In this document: positions 1-12,476 of the stretch, piece by piece
How the letters are laid out: every line of letters starts with the position of its first letter
Position numbering within the stretch: position 1 is the stretch's first letter
DNA from: Setaria digitata
Lineage: Eukaryota; Nematoda; Chromadorea; Rhabditida; Setariidae
Reading direction: 5' to 3'
DNA: 64,000 bases
Assembly: GCA_003640385.1 (NCBI GenBank)
Contig: RCAB01000241.1
Location: 30,857 to 94,856 of the forward strand
Position numbers and translations under genes: made by a program
The notes under the pieces: model-generated
Databases searched by the model: none
Told to the model about the DNA's origin: nothing
What the model saw: the letters and a program-made list of their open reading frames with translations, nothing else

Positions 1-3000
1 TTCTGATAACTAGCTTACTTTCGTTAAGTTCAACGTTCAACGACAATTGAGAAATAATTTGATAAATGCAGCAAGAATTCATCGGATCATACTATCACAC
101 TGATAATAAAATACATACTTTAAATGAATTTAAAAATAAAAACAAAAATTAGCATTGTGTGAAAATTGAACTAAATAAGCAGAATAAATCAATTAAGTAT
201 TTAAAATAAAGTGCTTAATTTGAGTGTCAGTTGGTGAGCAACAAACAGTGACGGATGAGAACAAGATTTAAGCTGTGTAAGCAAAGTTGGCTAGCCTGGT
301 ACTGAACAACACAGCCAGTGATAATTCAACTTCTGCATCCAAACATTTTCATTCTCTTTTTTTGAACTACAAATCTATATTAGGAAGATGAATCTATCAG
401 ATGAAATTGAACTGTTTCGTCTATCGCTCAGATCGTTTGTAATTAAGTTCCATTAGATATTCTCAAATATATTGCTGAGAAGATGAATTATAAAGAAATT
501 CTTATTTAGAATCTAAAAAAAAAAAAAAAAGAAAAAAAAGGATAGTTAGATTTATTTGTTGACTATTTGATTGCTTCCATTTTTAATCAAAAATTCTTTA
601 ATGGTGGTACTTTAGAAAAATCTTTCATGCCAAAAACATAGTTTCAAATGCTTTATATATTTAAATGTGACACATTGAAATTTATCAAATAATTTAGCTA
701 AAATGAGAATTCAATTTATTGCATTTTTATTCATTAAAATATTTATCGGTTATTAATTTCCGAACCAATCATATATCTTCTTAATGTTTGTTTGTTTTTT
801 TTTCTTTTAAGAAAATGAATAATTTTCAGTTTTTGAGTTTGAAATTTCTGAAAAAAAAGATCAAAATTTAAATTATTTCTGGATATATTTTCCTGCTGAC
901 CAATTGCTTGCTTGATATTTTTGTCATTCTAAAATGGCAAAATTGTCCAAGGGATTGGTTCCAAAAAGAAAAAAGAAATGAAAAAGTTTTGAAATGCCTC
1001 CTTTGATAAGGCTAATTAAAATTCCATCCAGCAAAATGGCCAGTTGCGCCTCCAAAAGCATTTGTATGCAGCAATATATTGCAGTTGTGATACGTCGTTA
1101 GTTTCTTTTTTTTTTAATCAGCAATTTACTGAACTTTGAAATTTTTATCAGTATGAAAAATCATACCTGAAATATTGCATAAAACGATAAATTAAAATAA
1201 TTTTTTTATTACACATATCCAATTTTTTTTTTTTGAACTTCCAGATGAAAAATGCTCAAAAAAAAAATTGAAAGTGATCAAATTTATTATTTGGGGAAGG
1301 AGTTTTCGTGATGTGAAACTGCTTGCTGATCATTTAAAGAATTTGCTGATGTTTAAAAAAAGATAATTTATAGTTATAAATGATTAATACTAATTACACA
1401 CATTATTAATAATCTAAGATGAAAACATTTTGTTGTGTCCTATCTGGCAAAAATATTATTCAAACTGCATGAAAAAAAAAAAAGAAAAAAAACTTCTTTT
1501 ATTTAGATCGCCTGAAATTTGCTGAAATTTAAGTGACAGAAAAGTTTATTTCTTTTGCATTATTTCGATGGAAAGCAATAATTTGGACGGAATTTTCCAA
1601 AATTTCTTTTAACCTTTCCCTTTTTAACTCCATTACAAATTTTTTGTTCAAATAGACACCGTTTATGAATGAACAAAAAAGAACATCAGAAATCGTGATT
1701 ATAAAATATTTCCACAGCAATATAAGCTGGATCATGTTCACAAGTTATCTTGCAGAAATAAAAATATCTGTAAATTATAGCAAAAAAATTTTTATGGATT
1801 ATTAAAAGTTAAAGGTCACTAAGTAAAAAAAAAAAGAAGAAAATTTCGAAGGTTGTCAAATAAAAGAACAATTGTTCAATCTTTCTGATTAGTTTTTCTC
1901 TCCACATAAACAATGCTTTCTTTTTCCATTTTTTCTTCCTTAGTTTATTTCATTTAAAGTTTTTTCTCTCTTTTTCTCAAGTTTTACTTTCAAATTTAAC
2001 CTAAAATCAATCAAAATTTCATAAATGCTGTGTATTGGTGGACAAATTTTTAATTAACCAACAAATTAAACTAAAAAACTTGAACACAAAATGATTGATT
2101 ATGTAATAAATTAGAAATTTATCATCAAAGAGATTTTCGATGGAAATTTCAAACTTTTGAAATCAAATCCCAATAAATGACTCAATTTTTCATTTCCCTT
2201 CCTTCAACTTTTCCCTTGTATTTCAAAAAAAAAAGGTTGTTGCATTGTTATTTTTCAAGAAAAAAGAATGGCGTTGAATTGGACAATAATCAAATTTGTT
2301 AACAAATGTTTTGCTTTCTATAAAAAGTCTTAGTCTTCCATCATGTAAAAATTGAATTTCTTGTATTTATTACGCTTATAATTATTTTCCTCTTGCCTTT
2401 CAGCATGCATTTTACTCTTTACAATGAATGTGCATACATACCATAAAATTTTAAGAGATGCGGTAATAATCAAATTCGCTGATAAATTTTCCTTCTCATC
2501 AAAAATAGTTCTCTGAGGAAACAAACGCGTTAACATATTAAGCTATAAAAATTGCTAGATTATCCTAAATAATTTATGCTAAATAATTTAAAATTAAATT
2601 AGATCTCTTCACTTGAATATGCAATATTTGCATAAATGAAGAAATAACAGTACATAATTATTGTCGTCTAATTAAGCATGGCTTAATCTCGAAAAAATTT
2701 TAGCTCCTTTTGAAGAATTCATAATTTACCAACTATTGTAAACATATATTAACGAAGTATTAAAGTAATAAATATAATGCGGTCATTGGTATTAATAAAA
2801 ATAGTTTTAAGAAACGAAATATAAAATGTATTCCGATCGATTTTTAAATAAATGTTTCTTCAAAGTGGATTAAAATTTGTGCACTTTAAAGTATTATTTC
2901 AGGTCTTGATTGATTGTGAAGCCAATGAAATAATAGATGCTTTAAAATAACAATCCAATTTCATTCACTTCTGTTCTTTATCCAATATATCACTTAAATT

Positions 3001-4259
3001 TTCTTATCATATAATAATATTTATTTTATAAATTCTCTTTTAAATCGACGTATGCTAAGCTTATTGTAATAAAATCATGTTTTGGATAGTTATAAATAGA
3101 ATGACCAAATTAAATAATCTTTAGTAATTTATCTTTCTCTTGCGTTTTTCTTTTTCTTTATTATCACTTCATATGATTCAACTGCAATTGCTTTTCTGGC
3201 TATTATGAGACGGTGAAGCAGTTTTAGGCAATAACTTCCCATTATGTTAGGCTTAGCCAAAATAAGATCCAAATTATTTAGCACAACTACTATGACATGT
3301 TCTTATTATACAGTAATTTTTAAAAAAGAAAAAACAAAGAAAAGAAAAAGGAAAAAAGGACGTTCTGGAAAATTAGAAAAGCTTGAGTTGTCATAATATT
3401 TATTTATTTGTTACGATTTATTAATTCTTTATTTACTAACTCATTTATCCATCCCTAATTTCAGATTTTAGGTATATCAATAATTTTTCTAAAAAAAAAA
3501 AGAGGAAAATTTTGCTTGAGATATAACTATATTAGTTTGCAAATCATTTTTTTTTTTTTTTTTTCTTTTGATATTACCATTGATGCATTTCAGGGCACAG
3601 CAACTTTTGTATTTCAAGTGTGTGTATATGAATTTTACGAAAGGAACAGATGATCAGCAGCAGTTGCTGCATTTGATGTTTCATTTCTTCTCAACAATTT
3701 GCGCTTTATTTCAATTATCAAAGATATCAACCATACACTGATAGCCTAATCAACAGGTGAGTTAAATGAAATCGTTTCATTTAACCTAGCAGGTTAGTCT
3801 AGCAGGTTTCTTTCAGGTGACTTTTCCTTGCAGGACCATTTTTTTTACAGTTAATATCTGATAAGTTGGGGTTGGTTAATTCGATTATAATTTTAGTTTC
3901 AAACAAAAAAATAATAATAATAATCATCATCATCATCGTTTTTATCTTTCCGAAAAGTGTTGCAATTTCATTTTATGATTTGAAATTTTCCGTTTTTTGT
4001 AAAGTCTTTCTGTTTTGAAAATATTTTATAGAAATTTTACTCTTTCAATGTTTTTAAACTAATTGTTGCTGTTGTTGTAAAAAAAAAAAAGAGAAGGAAA
4101 AAAACAGAATTATTCAAATGCATTTTTTTTTTTTGCTTTCTTTTTGTGTGGATATAATTAAATTAAAGTGATCATAAATAATGAGTTCAAGAATTTATTT
4201 ATTCAAAACTTTGATAAATTATAATTTCTTTGTTTCTAAAACGTGATACTGCAGGAATT
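1..4259. other. Intergenic, upstream of ENPP-like gene
   Basis: No gene model is supportable. The stretch is AT-rich with repeated A and T runs of 8 to 18 bases (for example near 516, 3547 and 4080). Two minus-strand open frames of about 70 codons (1529-1741 and 2330-2536) begin with real ATGs, but they are short, show no recognisable family and are no longer than other chance frames in this composition. The promoter and any 5' UTR of the gene starting at 4260 should lie in the last part of this interval. Confidence 0.6.
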
Positions 4260-7200
4260 ATGCTGTGGTATTGGCAGTATCTAATCTGCATAATAGTTCA
4301 TTTCGTTACTGCTACTGAAAAAATACCTCGTGGTCAAAATTTGATTGTATATATCATAGATGGATATGGAAGAGCATTACTGAATCAATCAGATGTTGGC
4401 TTCCGTTTACTCACTCAGAACGGAGTTTATAGTGATTTTTTAAAACCTGTTTATCCAACACATAAGTATCCAAATTGGATGAGTCTTGTAACAGGTAGGT
4501 ATTTTCTTTCATTAGCTAATAAATATTTCCATTTTTTTTTTCCTTCCTCTAATTCACCTATTTTCTGAGTTAAATTTCAAATAAAAATATTGCTGTGTTG
4601 TCAGCATTTGACTAACTTGCAATTTTTGAAATTCCTTCTTTTTTTTTTTTTGGTAACAGAATTGAAATTTCAATAAAGTAGAAGCTAAAAGGTAAGACTT
4701 GTTATGACTATACAGGTTTATATTCGGAAAATCATGGCTTTGGTGCTAATTACATGTGGGACAGGGCTAGAAATCGAGGATTTTGGAACGGTGAAACAAG
4801 TGGAGTTGGTGATACCTGGTGGCCTGATGATGTAGCACCAGCATGGTACACCACAGGTAAATCAAATGTCGACGTACATTGCTACTGGATGCCAGGATGC
4901 GATGTAAGTTTAAATTACACAAAAAAACGGAAGTGAAATCATCAGTTAATATCAGTACTTCAAATTAGAAGAAAAAAAACTAATTGAAATAATTAAAGTT
5001 AATTTTTTTTTCATAACTAGAAACAAAATATTGAGTAAGAGCTAAAATGAAACGATGAAATAGTCAGTTATTTGAAATAAAGTTAATATATGTGTATATA
5101 TAATTTCAAATATATAATATATATATATATTATTTTTTATATATTTTTTTTATATATTTATATATATATATAATATTATATATAATATATTTGAAAAAAA
5201 TATATATATATATATACATATATAATTTCATAATTTCTCAACAATACTAGAATAGTAAGATGATTTTTTTCAGTCATTTGTTTCAGCATCTTATTATGCT
5301 AGTTTAAATTTTTCCATCTTAAATAATTAATACTTTCAGCTTCCATATCGTGATATGATTGTGCAAGTACCACAAGAGCGCCGATATAATGCTTCATTAC
5401 CAGAACAAACTGATGCATTAATGAGCTATTTTCCGGAAATAATTGAACGAATTGCTAAATATCAATCCTACAAACAACAAGTAATTTAAATTAATTGCAC
5501 AGTCATTAGTTAATCTATTCTTCATCGGTTGTGGAACAAATGTTCTTTTTAATATTCTCTGGGCTAACTCTTTAATGTCAATAATTATTTATCAATTGCA
5601 ATTAGATGCAACTACGATAATAATGAAATGACTTGTAGATAAGATCTAAATTATTTAATGGATACATAGGACCAATCCCAATTAAACCTAATTAAACAAT
5701 CTCGAATATTTCAGTTTTTCCTACTTCGATATGCTGGTGTACAAATAGCACTGGAAACATATGGATTACACAGTGATGAGCTAAAACAAGCTCTTATTAA
5801 CGTCGATTTAAGCTTGCTTTTATTGCAGGTTATTCATTTCCTATTTTCCCATCTTCAAATTCATTTTCAACAAATTATTTTTATTTTGTAATTTTGAAAG
5901 TTATACTCGAGAACATTTAAATATGTATCACAAAATATTTCTTTAACAGTTTTTGCATTATAGCAAAAACTTGATGCTGCGAAACTTTTTGAGTCAACAA
6001 ATTTGATGGTACTCTCAACACATGGATTATATACGATAGAGCAAGAAGAGCAGTTTTTCATTGAAGAATGCTTAACAGATTATTCGAAAATACAAAAAGT
6101 AGTCAATCATCAAGCAATGATGATGATTTTCACGAATCCGGATGAAGTAAATGAAGTATGAATGCTATCACCTCATCTATCATTAATTTATCAAATTTCA
6201 TGAAAAGAAATCATAGTTGATTCGGAAAATCATATCAGATACAAATTTTTCAGTTAAATTCAAAATGCAATCATTAATTCATGAACTTTTTCTTGCTTTA
6301 TTTCTTGTCGTTTTTTTTTTCCGGTCGAAAAAGAAAAGAATCATTATTGAAATTTTTGTAAAATAACTGTTCTTCTGTAAACTATTTCATTATTTTTATG
6401 AATTCGAGTATTAAACTAGTAGTAACATGAGGATAATTTCTGGATACAGTTGTTTTAAGGTATTTTTCGAATTGAAATTATGCGATCAATGGGCACCGAT
6501 GGGTGATTATGATGAAAATGAGCAACCGCTGGTATCAGTTTATCAAACAACAGAGTTACCAGATCGTTTCCATTGGAAAAATTTTCGATATATGCCAGAA
6601 ATTGTATTAATTACACGACCCGGTGCAACTGTTTTAACGGTATATTTTCATTGCATTTCCATTATCTTCATTATTTTCAACATTTCATTTGTTTTTTTCT
6701 TTTTTTTTTTTTTTTTTTTTTGGGGGGGGGGGGTTAATTATCATTTACCTAATTTAACTCCTCTTTCTGAAAGCTATGAAAATTTTTCTTTGAATTATTT
6801 TAATTATGCAATTTTCGCATTAAAAGAACTGGCTTATTATTAATTTATTAATATTATTAGCTTATTATCAATTTATTAATATTAGTATGGAAAGGATTCT
6901 AGTTTGAAAAGAAAAAAGTGTAATGAATGAAAATTTCAGCGTGAACTACCATCTCTACCATCGCATGATGAGCAAGAGAAGGATATTCGACTAACTGGTG
7001 GTTGGGATAATGAAAATTTCAATATGCATGGAATATTTTTTGCCCGAGGACCGGGTAAGTGTTTCTCGAGACCGAAGAATATATCAGATGAAAAATCTAA
7101 GTTAGATTCATAGTCTAAAATGAATTATGCATACAAAAAGAAAAAATTATGCCCATATTTTCTCTAAAGGAAATTTTGTCGAATTTCAAATTATTTTTCT

Positions 7201-7719
7201 TGTCATCATTTCGTATTTTAGCCTTCAAGGAAGATTACGAAACATCACATATTAGTGTGGTCGATATCTATCAGGTAAAATGAATTCGAACATTTGTATT
7301 CGAGCTAGAATTTACTGTCTAATTTACAGTTCAACTTTTCTTCATGTTAACTGTTAGTCATTAAATTTAAAATTAACTGCTAAATGATGAAAGATTTAAT
7401 AATTATCAACATATGCCAAGTAAAAGATAAGCAATATTTTTTTTCCCCTACGTTTATTTTTTTTTTATCAAACCAGCTTCTCATACTAAACTAAAATATA
7501 AGGTTTTTCTAATAGATAATGATGAATATATTTGGAATCGAGCCACCACATCGACACAATGGTACATGGTCTACTGTGGAAGATTTTCTCAGCAGTGGTT
7601 GGGAAACTCGATCGACACCCGAGAATATGCAGTCATTTTCTGCAACCAATTATCAGATGTCCTTTCTATGTTTCACCGTACTGATCTCATCCTTTACCAT
7701 ATATGATCAATTTTTATGA
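4260..7719 (+). CDS. ENPP-like ectonucleotide pyrophosphatase/phosphodiesterase, probable pseudoenzyme
   Basis: Nine exons: 4260-4494, 4716-4903, 5340-5480, 5715-5828, 5964-6155, 6460-6639, 6940-7054, 7222-7274, 7516-7719; 473 aa, frame kept throughout. I start at the ATG at 4260 because it opens a signal peptide (MLWYWQYLICIIVHFVTA); an acceptor-like CTGCAG lies just upstream, so SL trans-splicing is possible. ENPP hallmarks are the IIDGYG metal loop (D34), YPNWMSLVTGLYSENHGF (residues 70-87), THGL (245-248), GGWDN (370-374) and the GPAFKED..VVDIYQIM segment (387-410). Active family members use Thr plus D/D/H/D/H/H to hydrolyse nucleotide or phospholipid diesters outside the cell. By eye the nucleophile is Lys69, and four metal ligands read Q198, E202, T245 and G370. 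The tail (SFLCFTVLISSFTIYDQFL) is hydrophobic, as in a GPI signal or short anchor. The exon 6 acceptor (TTTTAAG) is weak and is the least certain junction. The fold assignment is firm; loss of activity is inferred. Confidence 0.86.
5093..5225. repeat. AT microsatellite
   Basis: Irregular (TA)n tract broken by short T and A runs, inside intron 2 of the ENPP-like gene. Simple sequence with no sign of function. Confidence 0.85.
6833..6884. repeat. Two-copy 24-bp tandem repeat
   Basis: CTTATTATTAATTTATTAAT followed by ATTA occurs at 6833-6856 and again, with one T to C change, at 6861-6884 (period 28). It lies in intron 6 of the ENPP-like gene. Confidence 0.75.
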
Positions 7720-7802
7720 TAGCTAAACTTGAACTAATTCAGTTCAATGCATTCCCGATGATCAATACCAATCCTTTTGCTAATTTTTTTTCTTCTATGC
7801 TT

Positions 7803-7808
7803 AATAAA
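7803..7808 (+). terminator. Poly(A) signal of ENPP-like gene
   Basis: Canonical AATAAA 84 bases after the stop codon, followed directly by an A-rich stretch. Assigned from position and sequence only. Confidence 0.6.
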
Positions 7809-9357
7809 AACGAAAAAAAAAAAAAAAGCTTTAAAAAAATTTAATTCTGAAGATAATCTCAACAATTGCGTTTTAATTATAGTTTTTTTTTTAATCAAAG
7901 TATACTAAGATTACGAGTAGTTTAGTCTATGTTAGCAGCACTGTAATTTGTATGATGTATAAACAGTAATGACTTTTTCATCAATAATGGCAGATTGGTT
8001 CGTGCAGTTCATTTGGTGATGTTCTGTTAAATCATTAGGTTAAAGTTGACCACTTCTACTTGTTCTTCCCACTTCTTTTCTAAAAGCTAACTTCGAAATT
8101 AAAAATCCGTTCACTTGTGGCATACAACAAGGTATCACTTGATGCAATGTATTATATTTAACAGTTGTAACTTCCTTGATTCAAAACCAACACTAAATAT
8201 CCCATCCTTTACATAACTTCTTACACTTCCTCCTAATTACTTCAGTAAACAATCTACTTCATCGTTTCTCGCTTATACTGAAATTAGAATTTTAACCTGT
8301 ATGCTTGCTAGCTTTATCTCCTATATGTAAATAGGGGAAAAAAGAATCCACTTTCGAGTTCCCATCTCAAAAACCACATCCACTTTGCTAAACTTAACGA
8401 ACTTAAAGAGATAGGATTATGCTGAAGTTGACTGGAATAATTTGCAAGATAGTTCTGGAACATTAAAACACCACACTACTACCTGTACTCCTACAATACA
8501 CCACCACGGTTGACATGTTGGTAAAGCAAATCTTTTACTGTAAAGCAAGAATGTATACTGTATCCTTTATACGCAAAGGTAAAGTGACCCCAATAAAAAA
8601 TCCCCACATTCGGCTTGGTGTGTTGTAATTGCTGAAGAACATTTAAAAATCGACAGCCGCGGTCCTTCGTCGTAATCAAAAAATGTTTGCCGTAAACAAG
8701 TGATTTTTTTTTTTTAAATATTTAGACAACGCCAAAACTTTACCATCCCATATTTACCTTATCTGTCAATTGATAGTCACGAAATAACCACGATGAAATT
8801 GTAATTGAAAGGATCTATCATTTATAAAGCACAATTCGTTAATGCTAATGTATCTAACATATATTTTCCTATATAGAAATAACTTGTGGCAGTTTAGTAT
8901 AAATATGTGCTGTCAAAAGACCAGTTTTCAACATAGCAACGTGAATGAAAGAAACGACGACAATATATGAAAATCCACAACCCAGAAGCATAAGAAGCTG
9001 ACAACAACAGATGAGTTAGACGGAACAAGAGTAATTTAAACTATGCTAAACTCTTCTGCACAATGAATTAAATTAAGAATGAATATAACCTAAAATGATA
9101 AGGATTAGCCAGTTAGAGCTGATAGTAACAAACTGCAAGGTATATGCAGAAAAAAATGAGAGCAAAATATTAAAGGTCACTCTTTCAAGTGAACACCAAG
9201 CGATTAGCTGTAAAATACGACAACTAATTTTAGCATATTCCTTGAAGCTAGAAAAACAATATAAATTTACTTGAAATATTCGAAAAAAAAATCATAAAAG
9301 TGAAACGAATAAGAACAAGAAATGAGAGCAAAATGTAAATTGAAAAAAATACGATGC

Positions 9358-9363
9358 TTTATT
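9358..9363 (-). terminator. Poly(A) signal of set-4
   Basis: TTTATT on the plus strand, i.e. AATAAA on the minus strand, about 80 bases beyond the stop of the methyltransferase gene. Assigned from position only. Confidence 0.55.
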
Positions 9364-9444
9364 ACAACACAATACGTTTAGCAAGTGACAATAAGACAGA
9401 TAATGGAGAAAGTTTAATAAAAAGATCCACAACTGCAGAGTTCC

Positions 9445-12400
9445 TTATCCAGAAGTAGGAGTCAGTAAGCTGTGAAATGCGATTTTATAATAAGGATGGA
9501 CTTTTGCTCTGGGCCTCTTTCCTACATTATCCAAATTTGCTTTGGAAACATCATTATAGTGAACTTGATCCACAGATCTCTGAGTGTCGCTGTAGTTCAC
9601 ATCGTTATCTAAACTGGCCTCAGAAACGTCATCACAACATTTACCGTCATTATTATAGCACTGGTTCCCATCAAAAACAGTTGAAAGTGCATTATGACTT
9701 TCTGAGAGATATGATTTAGAACGACTAACAACTTCCTCCAAACTACTGGACGCGGATGTGTGATTCTCAACAATTGTAGCACTGTGTTTGAAAGAAAAAC
9801 TGCAACTATTGTTGTAACAGTTAGAAGCTGACTGGAATTCCACATCATCGTCAGTGTAATGCTTATTTTTAATTCCACGATCGTTAACATCACAATTGTG
9901 GGAATCTTGCGATAAAGACATCAAGTGAGATCTGTCAATAAAGCTCATAGTAGTTGCAACAGCAGCAAGAATTTGCAAACCATTTTGTGATGTACGCGGC
10001 ATTTCACAGCTCAAATGGCTAGATATTGGGCCATCCAATCTGTCCGGGTGATTCAACTGTACAGAACTCTTCGCTGACTTCCGCTGCTTTACAGTTTGGC
10101 ATATAAGTGATTTCTTTGTCGAAACTAGATTACTAGACGCGTTCAAACTGCTTTCTTCTGAATACATCACAGTCTTCGAGTTATTCATTTTCACATTATT
10201 CGTAATCATGTAGGGGGCAGTATTCATCCAGGCTCGCATACGAGGCATAACAGAGTACGATGGTGATAAGGAAGATGACGGCAAAGATGTTTTTACGGAA
10301 CGCTTAAGCCTCTGTTGATTCCTGGTAACATAATGCCCATTACTCACTTTTCTAGTCCCTTTTTTCGCACGATTCATAGAAGTTTCCTTTTCAAATCCTA
10401 TAAAGAAAAAAAAAGAGATTTTCTCCCCAAAATCAGGTAAATCAGTCGTCATTAAAACAAAAAGCCTGGTTTTCAAGAAGACTTGTAATATAAGTTATAG
10501 ACATACATCTTACAACAACGGAAAAAAACATACTCTCAGGTGAGAAGCGATTGGGTACTTGTCGTAAGGCAGCAACACTATGTCGTCGAAGTGTCATCGA
10601 TGTGTTCGTTTGGTTCATTTTCGATGTATAACGACAAAGTCTTGAATCGGTTACTCGAAATTTGTAACTGTTACCGGATTCTTTTGATTCACCGTTATTC
10701 TTCTCTGACGAAGCAGCAGTTGCGACAACCAAACTTGTGAAAAAACCTTTGCAAGCTCTGCAAATGAAGTTTATTACCAACACAGTCTAAGACCCCCTGA
10801 AAAAAACACAAACCTTGATTAAGCGATTGTTCTCCGGATATAAATAGGTTTACACAGTAAGAAACGAAGGAGATGACAAAAATCGTGTCAGGATTGCATA
10901 CGGTATACAAATACTCACAGTCCACCATGTATAGACGGAGCGAGACCTAAAATGGTGGGAGAAAGCAAAATATACAGCGGTGGTAAGGCGTAAGACGGAT
11001 AATCGCGGAAAAATGGTAACATACTGTTCACAGGTCAAACATTCACAGCGACTATTGTTATCGCCAAAAAAGTTGTCGCCATAATACGCCGTAATTTCTT
11101 CACCTTGAGCAATATCGCGCAGCACCTGACATAGAATGTTTGAAAGACTGGAGCTAAATAACGCCGCATCTTGACATAATTCCATCGTTGAACAATTGGA
11201 CAATACCTGTACAACAGCGGCATAGCTCTTCGGAACAAATTTACAATTGGGATGACAGTCATGATTGATGTAAGCTGCAGGACCAAGCCACAACTGAGCT
11301 CGCTGTTTCCTGAAAATATCACGACTCATTAAATGATGGTGACTGGACAGTGAGATAAGAGCAATGAGAGATAAGCCGTTAAAATCATACCTTGTACTAT
11401 ACATAACGGAAAAATCATTGACATCTTTTCGCAGTAACTGAGATTCTTCTTCGTGGCTGAGGTCACCGATAACACCAACTAAACTGCCAATCACATCACC
11501 TTTTTGCCTGAAATTCTTGAAATGACAGACTTCTTAAACTGTCCTGCTACAGTGAAAAGTTGCAACTATATAAGAAAATCCACTTTTTAAAAAACCTAAT
11601 GTAGAAAATCACAGGAGATATTTTAATCATCAAACCATCGTCAGAATGAAACTTGAACATCAAAACAAAAGGACTGAGTAAACTTGACTAGTGTTACGAA
11701 AGTTATACGTACCATGACCTCGTAGCAATTAGCATTCCACCAAGGCGATTTTCCGTTTTGTAACGATGGCATGCTTGAACTGTAAAACCTGAATCACTGG
11801 AGAACATTCGCATGAACCTCAAAAGCTGAAAATAAGATGGCATTGCAGCATCACTCTTACTAACGGTAAATGAAAAACATCCGAAATGTACAGAAGACTC
11901 ACGTGATCTCGGAAAGCAAGCTGCTGCTTTAGTGTTCGCCGCTTCAAGAATCTTTTTACTACGTTCACATGAAAAATGTTCCTAACTGCTGCACACAAAT
12001 CCTGATCTTCCCTGTATTTCTTCAGCACGCCTTTCAGTTTGATTTGCTCCTGCTGCTGTGGCGGACGATAACTATAAATACTATCAATAACTATGAACAG
12101 ATAAAATTCATAAGTGACTAGTCGGTAAAAAATTCCATGGACTATTAAAGAACAAGTTCAAAAGATGCGCAACATGAGCTTCATTCAACAGACCAATACT
12201 GCTCCCACTGGTTACTGATGAATTTAAGCTCTTATTTTAGTTACTGCTGAACTGTGCTGTTGAACTTGCTAAAATCAGAAATGATTATACTTATACTAAT
12301 TATACTTAAAATGATTGTACTTACTGAAGATTCATTTTATGCGTGCGAAAACCGAGAACCGGATCAACGACAACACTGGTTGCCATATCATCATTATCAC

Positions 12401-12476
12401 AAAGCTCTTGTACTGTCATACTGTGCTGTCCAGATGACCGGTCTGGTAATCGGAATAACTCCGGACTTAAACTCAT
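9445..12476 (-). CDS. set-4: SUV4-20 / SET-4 family histone H4 lysine-20 methyltransferase
   Basis: Eight exons on the minus strand: 12476-12325, 12071-11903, 11825-11713, 11507-11391, 11309-11207, 11125-11025, 10757-10534, 10397-9445; 643 aa. The N-terminal [13 protein letters not shown] (about residues 42-54) matches the SUV4-20 entry motif. The SET domain reads [20 protein letters not shown], then [14 protein letters not shown] (195-208) and [17 protein letters not shown] (226-242); NHDC and YYGD are the AdoMet and catalytic signatures. The post-SET Cys cluster is C245/C247/C250 (CECLTCE). It is followed by [12 protein letters not shown], also typical of the family. Family enzymes convert H4K20me1 to me2/me3 on chromatin; in C. 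elegans SET-4 takes part in dosage compensation. The last exon adds a roughly 318-residue Ser/Asn-rich, basic-to-acidic tail with no domain I recognise. Two introns in the SET region are only 81 bases. The single start ATG at 12476 precedes the conserved block directly. Confidence 0.93.

Larger units (their letters stand above)
7720..9444. other. Convergent intergenic region between ENPP-like and set-4
   Basis: Holds the 3' UTRs of two convergent genes: an AATAAA at 7803 for the plus-strand gene and a minus-strand AATAAA (plus TTTATT) at 9358. The rest is AT-rich sequence of ordinary complexity. A 62-codon minus frame at 8491-8679 shows no family. No further gene seen. Confidence 0.65.

Noticed and set aside
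1529..1741. 70-codon minus-strand frame with TM-like start
   Set aside because: Length and composition are within chance for this AT content; no domain, no poly(A) or splice context.
2330..2536. 68-codon minus-strand ATG frame
   Set aside because: No recognisable family and isolated from any other exon-like sequence.
9477..9893. Open frames on both strands overlapping the set-4 last exon
   Set aside because: Frame shadows of the real coding frame.
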